Source of the DNA: JAUWOY01 sp034431315
GTDB taxonomy: Bacteria; Chloroflexota; Anaerolineae; VGOG01
Assembly: GCA_034431315.1 (NCBI GenBank)
Contig: DAOUDK010000073.1
Location: 1 to 64,000, forward strand
Length of the DNA: 64,000 bases
Direction of reading: 5' to 3'
Below are positions 41,901-50,111 of the stretch, one piece after another (the first letter of the stretch is position 1; each line of letters begins with the position of its first letter). The notes beneath the pieces were generated by a model. It made no database searches. It saw only the letters and a list, made by a program, of their open reading frames with translations, and was not told the DNA's origin. The translations under genes and the position numbers were made by a program.

Positions 41901-43244
41901 GCTCGGTATGTGCTGGCTCAGACCTATCGGGCTGCAGGACGCTACGATGAAGCAGTGAGAGAGCACCAAAAGAACATTGAGGAGCGCGCTCGGCTGAGGC
42001 AGCCAGACCAAACAGCCTATGCACGGCGAGAGCTGGGGGTTACCCTGCGGAAGGCAGGGCGTTACGATGAAGCCATCTCCGAAGGGCAGCAGACTATCGA
42101 GGAGTTGACCCAACTGGGTCGTGAGGCAGGGGTGGCCTATGCACGGTATGTGCTGGCTCAGACCTGCCGGGCTGCAGGACGCTACGATGAAGCGGTGAGG
42201 GAGCACCAAAAGAACATTGAGGAGCGCACCCGGCTGGGGCAGCCCGACTGGGCGGCCTATGCGCGGCGGGGGTTGGGGGTTACCCTGCGGAAGGCAGGGC
42301 GTTACGATGAAGCCATCTCCGAAGGGCAGCAGACTATTGAGGAGTTGACCCAACTTGGGCAGGCTGACAGCGCAGCCTATGCGCGGCGGGAGTTAGGGAT
42401 TACCCTTCGGGCAGCAGGACGTTACGATGAAGCCATCTCCGAAGGGCAGCAGACTATTGAGGAGTTGACCCAACTTGAGCGACTGAACGACGCGGCCTAC
42501 GCGCGGTATGAGTTGGCCCGTACCTATCGCGACTGGGGCCATTTTGGCGATGCTATCACACAACATCTATCGGCTGTGGAGATACTCCAGCCCACGATCC
42601 AGAAGGCACAACTCTCAGATACCCTGTTTGGGCTCGCCATTACCTATCGTCATGCTCAGCAATGGGACAATGCTCAGGAGATCCTCAGCCAGTGCTTAGA
42701 ACTGGAACGTCAGTTAGGCCGAATTTTCTATGAAGCTTCTGTCGAGCGCGAGTTGTGCATGGTCTACCGCGAATGGGGCCGTTACCCTGAAGCCGAAGAC
42801 CATGGTTTATCAAGCCTCATGTTGGGCGGCCTTCCCGCGCGTATAGCCTACCGTCATGAAACCCTCGGTCGCCTCTATCAAGCATGGAACAAGCCCAAAC
42901 AGGCTAGGCAGCATCTTAACCAAGCTCTTGAGGCTTACGCTCACCTGCATTATGAAGTGGATGTAGCGGACACTAATATTGTTCTGGCGAACGTAGCCGC
43001 CGACGAAGGCGAATTCGAGCGCGCCGAGACCCTTATACAGGAAAGCTTGGCGATCTATCGCCGTCTTAACCGCCGCGTCAAGATCGCTGAGGCTTTACGC
43101 AAACTCGGCAAGCTCTATCGCCGCGCGGGCAAACCCGAAGATGGACACACTTATTTAGAGCAGGGCCTTAGCTTGTACACCGAACTGGATATCCAGCCCG
43201 AGATCGAGAAAACCAAGGCCATATTGGAACAGACTGATATGTAA
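38997..43244 (+). CDS. STAND NTPase with long TPR array
   Basis: A 1,415-residue protein starting at ATG 38997 behind AAAGGAG. The NTPase has Walker A GEGGIGKS at 54-61, Walker B VLLLDSYDEL with D236, an arginine-rich sensor segment (LIVLAARRRPGP) and a winged-helix-like region (LSFVTTERGRLRLHDRVRRF), the NACHT/NB-ARC layout. From about residue 500 TPR-like helices follow, among them twelve 40-residue units with AGRYDEA (about 690-1170) that are nearly identical. No separate N-terminal effector domain is seen. STAND proteins switch on when the repeat domain binds a ligand. Roles include defence and regulation; which applies here is not shown. Confidence 0.85.
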   Translation: MELDYTKAALQQRLKYKVGRDFETATFERSLDALIAGQDADPAAGTYRVLFLFGEGGIGKSFLLSLFASLCKDKDVPFVQLDALDIRGQPRYLTLPDFLKGLCLELEENTWARRLLSKSFSRFGEAWRAYKDTESRLKRQEPMSGLEVPDEDLIDVTARAVGAVGSQVLGIPTVVGEHVAEFGVAGSRWAISALRRSIRRTADLDLLYEHWERLEVALFQDLADALGNRPIVLLLDSYDELSDIEPDVHRFLFQRLKVKRLIVLAARRRPGPFLQQALLTYFWPRLVPDFTPEEARTYLIDKRGVTDSEVVDAVVELALGLPLALGIAGDAISTLSDPRQALDWVRSGAPGRAQIVAHIAEWLLRTLSEHRRHLMFACAVLGEFDREILGKVHGDQVVAEDLAWLENLSFVTTERGRLRLHDRVRRFLLEYLRDLPGDDYCRLQERAALSYQELLEGLPKLEKPHEDDNWRDWTMAKAYHWLMTGTEKGSDVFYDTIADALWEQEATFAVKLLEAAVSPPSIETKKEPLQFLLAGCRAYAQEDYAKAESPFQHLAEVAGRSARLEQIANDMLGELYSRMDDRERAAITHYQKALSLFETFGEDLKVATTLVNQGRVYQQLEEWGTAITLFKRAADICECLSEYEMQSSALIWGAIAYRDWGRYEEALQYHKQALEAGEESRKPEQVAWARRERALTLRTAGRYDEAVKEHRQNIEECTRAGQSDWAAYARRELGVTLRGAGRYDEAISEGQQAIEELIQLGQADSAAYARRELGVTLQQAGHYDEAISEGQQAIEELTQLGREAEAANARYVLAQAYRAAGRYDEAVREHQKNIKERTRLGQPDEAAYARWELGITLREAGRYDEAISEGQQTIEELTQLGRETGVAYARYVLAQTYRAAGRYDEAVGEHQQNIEEHTRLGQPDQAAYAWRELGVTLRQAGRYDEAISEGQQAIEELTQLGREAGADYARYVLAQTYRAAGRYDEAVREHQKNIEERARLRQPDQTAYARRELGVTLRKAGRYDEAISEGQQTIEELTQLGREAGVAYARYVLAQTCRAAGRYDEAVREHQKNIEERTRLGQPDWAAYARRGLGVTLRKAGRYDEAISEGQQTIEELTQLGQADSAAYARRELGITLRAAGRYDEAISEGQQTIEELTQLERLNDAAYARYELARTYRDWGHFGDAITQHLSAVEILQPTIQKAQLSDTLFGLAITYRHAQQWDNAQEILSQCLELERQLGRIFYEASVERELCMVYREWGRYPEAEDHGLSSLMLGGLPARIAYRHETLGRLYQAWNKPKQARQHLNQALEAYAHLHYEVDVADTNIVLANVAADEGEFERAETLIQESLAIYRRLNRRVKIAEALRKLGKLYRRAGKPEDGHTYLEQGLSLYTELDIQPEIEKTKAILEQTDM
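41050..42489 (+). repeat. 12 x 120-bp tandem repeat in the STAND gene
   Basis: GRYDEA (GHYDEA once) codons recur at 41098 plus multiples of 120, with no indel across twelve units. Two types mostly alternate: EAISEGQQ(A/T)IEELTQLG and EAVREHQKNIEERTRLGQP. Many units differ at only a few bases. Confidence 0.9.
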
Positions 43245-43299
43245 GTCCAAGCAGGCAAGGCGAGGCATTACACAACTGAAGAGATTCGTCACAAAGACA

Positions 43300-43553
43300 C
43301 TGACGGAGACGAGTAAGCAGCGCTAGACTCCCAGAGAGTCGCCGATTGCTGGAAGGCGATAGTCACAGGCTGCTGAAATCCCCTCCTGAGTCGCCAGCGG
43401 AAAGGCCACATAGGGCCGAGTATGCCAGGCCGGGCGCTCCCGTTATCGAGCCGGAGTCCAGGGACTCCCTGAGGTTGCTGACCGCGAGGCAGCAACGAAG
43501 TAAGGTGGCAACACGAGCGCTCTTCGTCCTTATCAGGAGTGAAGAGCGTTTTC
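43300..43553 (+). promoter_or_regulatory. T-box riboswitch of serS
   Basis: The leader has a Stem I (GCAGC/GCTGC) with AGAGAG and TTGCTGGAA segments, and the T-box AAGGTGGCAACACG at 43502-43515. A terminator follows (GCGCTCTTC/GAAGAGCG, then TTTTC). Near the 3' side of Stem I, AGTCA at 43361-43365 contains two serine codons (AGU and UCA), one of which is probably the specifier. Uncharged tRNA-Ser would then promote read-through. Confidence 0.85.
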
Positions 43554-43576
43554 ATTAAAATTAGAGGAGGTTAATC

Positions 43577-44845
43577 ATGCTCGATCTAAGTTTCATCCGC
43601 GAGAACCCAGACCAGGTCAAAGAGGCTTTGGTCAGATTGAACACCGACGCGCCCATTGACGACATCCTGGCCCTGGACGAGGTGCGGCGCACTCTGCTGA
43701 CGGAGGTGGAAGCGCTGAAGCATCAGCGCAACGTTACCTCTACAAAGATAGGGCGCATGGGGAAGGGAGAGGACCGCCAGACCCTCATCGCCGAGATGCG
43801 CCAGGTGGGGGAGCGCATCAAAGCCCTGGATGGCCAGGTAAGCGGTGTGGAGGAACGGCTTCACGAGGCCATGCTTCTGGTGCCCAACATGCCCCACGAG
43901 ACGGTGCCCATCGGCAAAGACGACAGCGAGAACGTGGTGGTGCGCACCGAAGGGGAACTCCGTGAGTTCGACTTCGAGCCGCTACCCCACTGGGATTTGG
44001 GACCAGTGTTGGACATCATTGACTTCGAGCGGGGGGTGAAGCTCTCCGGCACTCGCTTCTATGTGCTCAAGGGCCTGGGGGCCAGGCTTCAGCGAGCGAT
44101 GATCGCCTGGATGCTCGACCTGCACGTGAACGAGCAGGGTTACACTGAAATCTACCCACCCTACGTGGTCAAGCGAGAATGTATGGTCGGGGCGGCGCAG
44201 TTGCCCAAGTTCGAGGCCAACATTTACCACGACGTCGAAGACGACTTCTGGTTCATCGGCACGGCGGAGGTTCCGCTGACCAACCTGCATCGCGACGAGA
44301 TCCTGAACGCGGATCAATTGCCACTGTACTACGTGGCCTACTCGCCCTGTTTCCGACGAGAGAAATTCTCCGCGGGCAAGGACACGCGGGGCATCAAGCG
44401 AGGCCATCAGTTCGACAAGGTGGAGATGTATAAATTCACCACCACGGAGAACTCCTACGAGGAACTGGAGAAGATGGTGGACGACGCGGAGGATGTGTGC
44501 CGAGGATTGGGCATCCCTCACCGGGTGGTGCAGATGTGCACCGGCGACCTGGGCTTCGCCGCTGCCAAGAAGTACGACGTTGAGGTGTGGGCCCCAGGTT
44601 GCGGTGAGTGGCTGGAGGTCAGCTCCTGCTCCAACTGCGAGGGCTTCCAGGCCCGCCGAGCCAATATTCGCTACCGGCCGGAGCCCGGCGCCAAGCCTGA
44701 GTTCGCCCACACCCTCAACGGAAGCGGCCTGGCCCTGCCCCGAACCCTGATCGCCGTCATGGAGAATTACCAGCAGGCTGATGGCAGCATCGTCATCCCT
44801 GAGGTTCTGCGACCTTACATGGGAGGGGTAGAAGTCATCAGCTAG
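43577..44845 (+). CDS. serS: serine-tRNA ligase
   Basis: Class II aminoacyl-tRNA synthetase of 422 residues. The N-terminal coiled-coil arm (about 30-110) precedes the catalytic domain. Motif 2 is FRREKFSAGKDTRGIKRGHQ and motif 3 is LNGSGLALPRTLIAVMENYQ; TAEVPLTNLH is the serine-binding segment. The start is ATG 43577 with AGAGGAGG upstream. Expression is probably set by the T-box leader. A GC-rich terminator follows, shared with the convergent pfk operon. Confidence 0.97.
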   Translation: MLDLSFIRENPDQVKEALVRLNTDAPIDDILALDEVRRTLLTEVEALKHQRNVTSTKIGRMGKGEDRQTLIAEMRQVGERIKALDGQVSGVEERLHEAMLLVPNMPHETVPIGKDDSENVVVRTEGELREFDFEPLPHWDLGPVLDIIDFERGVKLSGTRFYVLKGLGARLQRAMIAWMLDLHVNEQGYTEIYPPYVVKRECMVGAAQLPKFEANIYHDVEDDFWFIGTAEVPLTNLHRDEILNADQLPLYYVAYSPCFRREKFSAGKDTRGIKRGHQFDKVEMYKFTTTENSYEELEKMVDDAEDVCRGLGIPHRVVQMCTGDLGFAAAKKYDVEVWAPGCGEWLEVSSCSNCEGFQARRANIRYRPEPGAKPEFAHTLNGSGLALPRTLIAVMENYQQADGSIVIPEVLRPYMGGVEVIS

Positions 44846-44865
44846 GTTCATGTGTATGAAAACAA

Positions 44866-44904
44866 AAACGCTCGGCGGCGCACTGCGCCGCCGAGCGTTT
44901 TCGT
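44866..44904. terminator. bidirectional terminator between serS and pfk
   Basis: ACGCTCGGCGGCGCA and TGCGCCGCCGAGCGT form a perfect long stem around a 2-base centre. TTTT follows on the plus side, and an A-rich side gives Ts on the minus strand. Confidence 0.9.
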
Positions 44905-44920
44905 GAAACCTCACAGGTTT

Positions 44921-46081
44921 TTAGTACAGGAACATCGGCTTACCGTGAGCGTGCCAGACCTTGGGCCGGTACTCTTCGACGTCGTACAGGGCACGCACGT
45001 CCACGGTCTTGACCCCCAGTAATGGCGACTCTGCCGTCACATCGGTGTAACGCCCATCACGCAACGCCACCATGCGCCCGAACTTTTTCGTCGCGATCAG
45101 GTCCATGGCGATGTTGGCGTAGTTGACAGCGACCATAACGTCCAAAGCATCCGGTTCCCCAGAGCGCATCAGGTAGGCGACTTCCTGAATCAACGTTGCT
45201 TCGCCGGTTATCTTTTGCAGCCGGGTAGCAGTCACAGCACCGATGCCGCCCAGCTTTTTGTGTCCATAGGGATCAACCTTGTCCTTCCTATAGACAATTT
45301 CCTCACCTATGATCCGGGCCCCTTCGGAGATGGTCATCATGGCGTAATGGCTGGGATTGGCGCGTTTGTCCTGCATCAGCAAATCGGCCAGCTTCTCAAT
45401 GTCGAAGCGGACCTCAGAGATGATGGCCCGATCTACGCCAGCCAGATATGCGGAGATGAGCGAGGTCTCCCCAGAGTGACGACCAAATAGCTCCACGACC
45501 CCAATGCGTTCGTGAGAGCCAGCAGTGCTGCGCAGTTGATGAATGAACCGGACGCTGCGGGTGACTGCGGTCGAAAAGCCGATGCAGTAATCAGTCCCAA
45601 AGACGTCGTTATCCATCGTCTTGGGAATGGACACGATCGGGAACCCTTCATGGTGAAGCCGGGCGGCGTATCCCAGCGTGTCCTCACCACCGATAGGGAT
45701 CAGCACGTCAATTTTCAGGTGCTCCAGGTTTCTGAGCACATGAGGGGTAAAGTCCAGAAGCCCCTCCTCGTTGGCCTCTTGTTCTCCTGGCTTCAAGAAA
45801 GCAGGCGTTCTCCCCGGCCGCACACGGCCCGGGTTGACGCGTGACGTGTGCAAGAAAGTACCGCCGGTGCGGTCAATGGTGCGTGTGTTAGCCCTGCTCA
45901 GAGGTCGGATAAAGAGTTCGTGAGTTTCGGGGTCGTCCGGGTTGTAGTGCAGCAGACCCATCCAGCCACGCCGAATGCCGATTATCTCGTGGCCTTCACT
46001 CTCGCCTCGGTAGGCCACCGCCTTAATGGCGGGGTTTAAGCCAGGGACGTCCCCGCCGCCGGTTAAAATTCCAATCCTCAT
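44921..46081 (-). CDS. pfkA: 6-phosphofructokinase, pyrophosphate-type signature
   Basis: A 386-residue phosphofructokinase. The N-terminal loop is GILTGGGDVPGLN. The donor-site motif reads GGED with D134 where ATP enzymes have Gly, and the catalytic loop is PKTMDND with K154 where E. coli has Gly. Asp plus Lys at these two places is the combination associated with pyrophosphate dependence, which would make the reaction reversible. It is the last gene of an operon with fructose-bisphosphate aldolase and fructose bisphosphatase. The donor is inferred from motifs only. Confidence 0.9.
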   Translation of the reverse strand: MRIGILTGGGDVPGLNPAIKAVAYRGESEGHEIIGIRRGWMGLLHYNPDDPETHELFIRPLSRANTRTIDRTGGTFLHTSRVNPGRVRPGRTPAFLKPGEQEANEEGLLDFTPHVLRNLEHLKIDVLIPIGGEDTLGYAARLHHEGFPIVSIPKTMDNDVFGTDYCIGFSTAVTRSVRFIHQLRSTAGSHERIGVVELFGRHSGETSLISAYLAGVDRAIISEVRFDIEKLADLLMQDKRANPSHYAMMTISEGARIIGEEIVYRKDKVDPYGHKKLGGIGAVTATRLQKITGEATLIQEVAYLMRSGEPDALDVMVAVNYANIAMDLIATKKFGRMVALRDGRYTDVTAESPLLGVKTVDVRALYDVEEYRPKVWHAHGKPMFLY

Positions 46082-46109
46082 AATTCTCCTCCTGCAATCT
46101 CAGTCTAAT

Positions 46110-47126
46110 CTACCCAAACTCGCGGATGAACTGCTCGACCTCGTCCATGTCCTCCCGGCTGCCGATGAAAAGGGGCACCCGCTGGTGCAGCGACTCTGGC
46201 TGGATGTGCATGATGTCCTGCCTGCCGTCGGAGGCGCGCCCGCCGGCCTGTTCAACGATGAAGGCCATGGGCGCCGCCTCGTAGAGCAGACGGAGTTTGC
46301 CGCGCGGTTTCCTGGGATCCTTGGTGTCGGCCGGGTACATAAAGATGCCGCCCGCCAGCAAGTTGCGGTGAAAGTCCGCCACCAGCGTGCCGATATAGCG
46401 CCCCGAATAGGGTCGGCCAGTGGCCTCGTCGGACGCCTTCAGGTAGTCCACGTAGCAGCGAACGCCCTCGCTCCAGCAGTGATAGTTCCCCTCGTTAGTG
46501 CTGTAATACTTGCCTCGGGGCGGGATCTGGAGATTGGGATGCGAGAGCAAGAACTCGCCCACGCTGGGATCGAGGGTAAAACCATGCACCCCCTGACCAC
46601 TGGTGTAGACCATCATGGTGCTGGAACCGTAGATGATGTAGCCTGCAGCGACCTGCTTGTAGCCCGGTTGCAGGAAATCCTCTAACATACCCCGTTGCCC
46701 ATCCGAGACCTTGCGGTGGATGGAGAAAATCGTGCCCACGCTGACGTTCATGTCAATGTTGGCCGAGCCATCCAGCGGGTCAAAGACGAGCACGTAATGG
46801 CCAGTAGGAAACCGCTCGGGGATGGGAATAATGTCGGGGTTCTCCTCGGAGGCCATGGCGCACAACCGACCCGTGTGATCGTTCATGCGGATCAGGATCT
46901 CATTGGCAAACACGTCCAGTTTCATGACCTGCTCGCCCTGGACGTTCTCTTCGCCAGTGAGGCCCAGGATCCCCACCAAACCGGCTTTGCTCACCTCACG
47001 GGAGATGATCTTGGCCGCCAGGGCGATGTCGTACAGCAAATAGGTAAGCTCGCCCGTCGCCTCAGGAAAGAAGAACTGCTGCTGCTCCAGGATGTGGCGC
47101 TCAATGGTGATTATCTGTGCGGTCAT
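46110..47126 (-). CDS. fbp: class I fructose-1,6-bisphosphatase
   Basis: Hydrolyses fructose 1,6-bisphosphate in gluconeogenesis. The 338-residue product has the metal-binding VLVFDPLDGSANIDMNVSVG segment, the substrate region LLYEAAPMAFIVEQAGG and a normal family length. It lies 17 bases after the aldolase gene and 29 before pfk. Having a bisphosphatase and a PFK in one operon makes most sense if the flow is gluconeogenic or the PFK is reversible. Confidence 0.95.
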   Translation of the reverse strand: MTAQIITIERHILEQQQFFFPEATGELTYLLYDIALAAKIISREVSKAGLVGILGLTGEENVQGEQVMKLDVFANEILIRMNDHTGRLCAMASEENPDIIPIPERFPTGHYVLVFDPLDGSANIDMNVSVGTIFSIHRKVSDGQRGMLEDFLQPGYKQVAAGYIIYGSSTMMVYTSGQGVHGFTLDPSVGEFLLSHPNLQIPPRGKYYSTNEGNYHCWSEGVRCYVDYLKASDEATGRPYSGRYIGTLVADFHRNLLAGGIFMYPADTKDPRKPRGKLRLLYEAAPMAFIVEQAGGRASDGRQDIMHIQPESLHQRVPLFIGSREDMDEVEQFIREFG

Positions 47127-47142
47127 GATCTCCTGCTGTCAG

Positions 47143-48066
47143 CTACTCTTCACTCCCCCCAAGCTCTGCACTTCGATGCTGCCTGGGCGGACTCTTGAAG
47201 CCGCCGCTGGAATCAACGCGGTTGTTGCTCTTGAAAAGGCGGATCTTCTCCCGCACCGCTTCTTTGGTGTTTTCGCGAGAGATGCTCAGGTATTTGCGGG
47301 GATCCACCTCATCGGGATGTCTCTCGAAACCCTCTCTCATCCCTCGCACGAAAGCCTGACTCAGATAAGTCGCCACGTTGACCTTGCAGATGCCGTGCTC
47401 GATGGCTTCGACCACGCTCTCGTGCCGGACGCCCGATGAGCCGTGCAACACCAACGGCACCCCGACCTTCTGGCGGATGGCCTCGATACGCGGGATGTCC
47501 AGGGTGGCCTGGCGGGCCTTCATGGCATGGACCGAGCCGACGGCCACGGCCAGAGAATCGGCCCCGGTCAGATCAACGAACTCTTTAGCCTGGTCGGGGT
47601 CGGTCATGGCCGCTTCCACTTCCTCTGGCGTCACACCATCCGAGGCCTTGAGCACGCGGCCCAGCTCCGCCTCGACAGGGATACCGACGATGTGGGCGAT
47701 ATCGCAGACCCTCTTGCTGATAGCCACGTTCTCTTCATAGGGCAGCTTGGAGCCATCGAACATCAAGGAGGTGAAGCCCACACGCAGGCAACGGACGTTT
47801 TGGTCGAAATCGGTGCCATGATCCAGGTGGAGAACCACGGGGACGTCGGCCTGCTCGGCCGCGATCTTCACCATTCCAGCCGCAAAATCCAGACCAGCGT
47901 AGCGAATAGCTCCCTGACTGACCTGCAGGATGACCGGCGCCCGCTCCTCCTGGGCGGCCTCGACGATGGCCTGCACCATTTCCATGTTGTTAGCATTGAA
48001 GGCGCCCACGGCGAAGCGTTCGGCCAAAGCAAGCTGTAGTATTTCCTTACTGGTTACTAATGGCAT
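47143..48066 (-). CDS. fba: class II fructose-bisphosphate aldolase
   Basis: A 307-residue zinc-dependent aldolase. The catalytic Asp and zinc ligand lie in VVLHLDHGTDFDQ; further motifs are IPVEAELGRV (zinc Glu region), PLVLHGSSGVRHE (zinc His, phosphate loop) and GICKVNVATYL. The ATG at 48066, with AAGGTGA upstream, is preferred over a TTG two codons earlier. It heads the fba-fbp-pfk operon. Confidence 0.95.
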   Translation of the reverse strand: MPLVTSKEILQLALAERFAVGAFNANNMEMVQAIVEAAQEERAPVILQVSQGAIRYAGLDFAAGMVKIAAEQADVPVVLHLDHGTDFDQNVRCLRVGFTSLMFDGSKLPYEENVAISKRVCDIAHIVGIPVEAELGRVLKASDGVTPEEVEAAMTDPDQAKEFVDLTGADSLAVAVGSVHAMKARQATLDIPRIEAIRQKVGVPLVLHGSSGVRHESVVEAIEHGICKVNVATYLSQAFVRGMREGFERHPDEVDPRKYLSISRENTKEAVREKIRLFKSNNRVDSSGGFKSPPRQHRSAELGGSEE

Positions 48067-48161
48067 TTTCAAATCACCTTTCTGATTTAAAGATTAGAGT
48101 CTCAACCGATGGAACGTAGGTGGCGTCAAGGTCAACCTATGCTTCCATCAGAACAGCGCTC

Positions 48162-48190
48162 AGTGTACCACAAAAAAGAGCAAACGTCAA
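48162..48190 (-). promoter_or_regulatory. promoter of the fba-fbp-pfk operon
   Basis: Minus-strand TTGACG (48185-48190), 17-base spacer, TACACT (48162-48167), with GTGG before the -10. Confidence 0.55.
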
Positions 48191-48202
48191 ACGCCAATGA
48201 AG

Positions 48203-48236
48203 AGACCCTTAGGGTTTTTGGAAACCCTAAGGGTCT
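48203..48236. repeat. perfect palindromic hairpin between divergent promoters
   Basis: AGACCCTTAGGGTTT-ttgg-AAACCCTAAGGGTCT, a 15-bp perfect stem between the fba promoter and the deaminase promoter. It resembles a dispersed palindrome; without a T-run it is not a clear terminator, though it could also bind a regulator. Confidence 0.55.
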
Positions 48237-48261
48237 GGGAAACTATCACGCCGACCCGCCT

Positions 48262-48290
48262 TTGCATGACGTGCGGGCTTGTGCTATACT
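48262..48290 (+). promoter_or_regulatory. promoter of the amidohydrolase gene
   Basis: TTGCAT (48262-48267), 17-base spacer, TATACT (48285-48290). Confidence 0.5.
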
Positions 48291-48331
48291 TACGGAACGA
48301 AAGAGGCATGTCGAAAAAAGGAGAAATCACG

Positions 48332-49693
48332 ATGCCTACCTTGCTAGTGAAAAACGCAGCCTTGCTGGTCACCATGGACGAGGAGAGGCGACGCATCGAG
48401 GACGGCGGCATTTTCGTGCGGGATAACGTCATCGAAGCGGTGGGGCCGACTGAGGAGCTGCCGCGGGAGGCCGACCGGGTTATCGTCGCTTCGGGGATGA
48501 TCGTCCTGCCGGGGCTGGTGAACACCCACCACCACCTCTACCAGACCCTGACCCGCGCCCTGCCCGCTGTCCAGGACGTGGAGCTTTTCGATTGGCTGCG
48601 CAGCCTGTACCCTGTTTGGGCGGAGCTTACCGGCGAAGCCATCTACGTCAGCGCGCTGGTGGGCCTGGCGGAGCTGATTCTCTCTGGCTGTACCGCCACC
48701 ACTGATCATCTGTACCTCTTTCCCAACGACGCTTCGCTGGACGACGAGATCCGCGCCGCCCGCGAACTGGGCATCCGCTTCCATCCCTGCCGGGGCAGTA
48801 TGTCCCTGGGCCGCTCCCAGGGGGGCCTGCCGCCCGACCGCGTCGTCCAGAGCGAAGAGGACATCCTGGCCGACTGCCAGCGGGTCATAGAGGAGTACCA
48901 CGACCCAGAGCCCTATTCGATGTGCCGCATCGTCCTCGCCCCCTGCTCCCCCTTCTCGGTGACGGCGGAGTTGATGAGGGAATCGGCGGCTCTAGCTCGC
49001 CAGCACGGCCTGCACCTCCACACCCACGTGGCCGAGACCCTGGACGAGGAAAGTTTTTGTCTGGGGAAATTCGGCTGCCGGCCAGTGGAGTACATGGAAC
49101 AGTTGGGCTGGGTGGGTCCCGACGTCTCCTATGCCCACGCCATATACCTCGACGAGGAAGAGATAAGACTCCTGGCCGAGACGGGCACCGGCGTGGCCCA
49201 CTGCCCCAGCTCCAACATGCGGCTGGGTTCAGGGATAGCCCCCATCCGCGAGATGTTGGACGCGGGCGTCAAGGTAGGACTGGCCGTGGACGGCAGCACG
49301 TCCAACGACAGCTCCCACCTGCTGGCCGAGGCGCGCATGGCCATGCTTCTGCAGCGAGTTCAGAAGGGCGCTGGCTCGCTCAGTGCTCAGGAGGCCCTGG
49401 AGATGGCCACCCTGGGCGGGGCGGCTGTCCTGGGCCGCGACGACATCGGCTCGCTGGAAGCGGGCAAGGCAGCCGATTTCATTGCCATTGACCTCAACAG
49501 GCTGGAGTACGCCGGTGCCCTGCACGATCCGTTGGCCGCGCTGGTCTTCTGCACGCCGGTCAACGTGGCCCTGTCGGTCATCAACGGTCGGGTAGTGGTT
49601 GATGGTGGTCACCTGGTGGGTCTTGATCTGGAGGAAATCGTGGCCCGCCACAACCGCATCTCCCGGCAGATGGTGGAGAGGGCGACAGCGTGA
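48332..49693 (+). CDS. amidohydrolase, probable 8-oxoguanine deaminase
   Basis: A 453-residue zinc aminohydrolase of the TrzN/AtzB/guanine-deaminase superfamily. The first metal site is LVNTHHHLYQTLTRALPA. Further ligands and catalytic residues are in HLHTHVAETLDEE, SYAHAIYLDEEE, GTGVAHCPSSNMRLGSG and GLAVDGSTSNDSS. GRSQGGLPPDRVVQSEEDI matches the part of the family annotated as 8-oxoguanine deaminase, which would salvage or detoxify oxidised guanine; other triazine- or cytosine-like substrates are possible. Start ATG 48332 after GGAG. It is divergent from the aldolase operon. Confidence 0.85.
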   Translation: MPTLLVKNAALLVTMDEERRRIEDGGIFVRDNVIEAVGPTEELPREADRVIVASGMIVLPGLVNTHHHLYQTLTRALPAVQDVELFDWLRSLYPVWAELTGEAIYVSALVGLAELILSGCTATTDHLYLFPNDASLDDEIRAARELGIRFHPCRGSMSLGRSQGGLPPDRVVQSEEDILADCQRVIEEYHDPEPYSMCRIVLAPCSPFSVTAELMRESAALARQHGLHLHTHVAETLDEESFCLGKFGCRPVEYMEQLGWVGPDVSYAHAIYLDEEEIRLLAETGTGVAHCPSSNMRLGSGIAPIREMLDAGVKVGLAVDGSTSNDSSHLLAEARMAMLLQRVQKGAGSLSAQEALEMATLGGAAVLGRDDIGSLEAGKAADFIAIDLNRLEYAGALHDPLAALVFCTPVNVALSVINGRVVVDGGHLVGLDLEEIVARHNRISRQMVERATA

Positions 49694-49733
49694 AACGTGA
49701 AGACGTGAAACGTGACAAGAAAGAGGGCGTTGG

Positions 49734-50111
49734 ATGAAGGGGGCTAGAAAGAAACTGGGGCAGAGGGGCGAGGAACTGGCGGCGGCCTACCTGGAAAAGC
49801 GGGGCTACATCGTGCGCGAGCGCAACTGGCGCTGCCCGGCGGGCGAAATAGACATCGTGGCCGAGGACGGCGATTGCCTGGTCTTCGTCGAGGTGCGCAC
49901 CCGTCGAGGCCGAGAGTACGGCACGCCTGAGGAGTCGGTGACGCCAGCCAAGCAGGCCAAGCTGGTGGAGGTGGCCCAGACCTATCTGCAGGAGCACAGT
50001 TGGGACGGCGATTGGCGCATTGACGTGGTGGCGGTGGAGATGACGTCTGGCGGCAAGTTGCTGCGGGTGGAGCTGATAAAGAACGCGGTGACAGACTGGG
50101 GGTTGCTATGA
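49734..50111 (+). CDS. yraN: YraN/UPF0102 family nuclease-like protein
   Basis: A 125-residue protein with a restriction-endonuclease-like fold. It has LGQRGEELAAAYLEKRGY, then the acidic/Lys core RNWRCPAGEIDIVAEDGD followed by LVFVEVRTR, as in the family. Its cellular role is not settled; DNA processing is suspected. Its stop overlaps the miaA start (ATGA), so the two are coupled. A GTGAAACGTGAAGACGTG repeat tract precedes it. Confidence 0.92.
   Translation: MKGARKKLGQRGEELAAAYLEKRGYIVRERNWRCPAGEIDIVAEDGDCLVFVEVRTRRGREYGTPEESVTPAKQAKLVEVAQTYLQEHSWDGDWRIDVVAVEMTSGGKLLRVELIKNAVTDWGLL

Noticed and set aside
41050..42489. CRISPR-like regular repetition
   Set aside because: The 120-bp units have no unique spacers and are in-frame TPR codons.
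43245..43300. A separate small RNA between the STAND gene and serS
   Set aside because: The structure in the gap is explained by the T-box leader.
48197..48331. N-terminal extension of the amidohydrolase from an ATG at 48197
   Set aside because: It would start inside the palindromic hairpin and run through the promoter; the ATG at 48332 has a ribosome site and the family's N-terminus.
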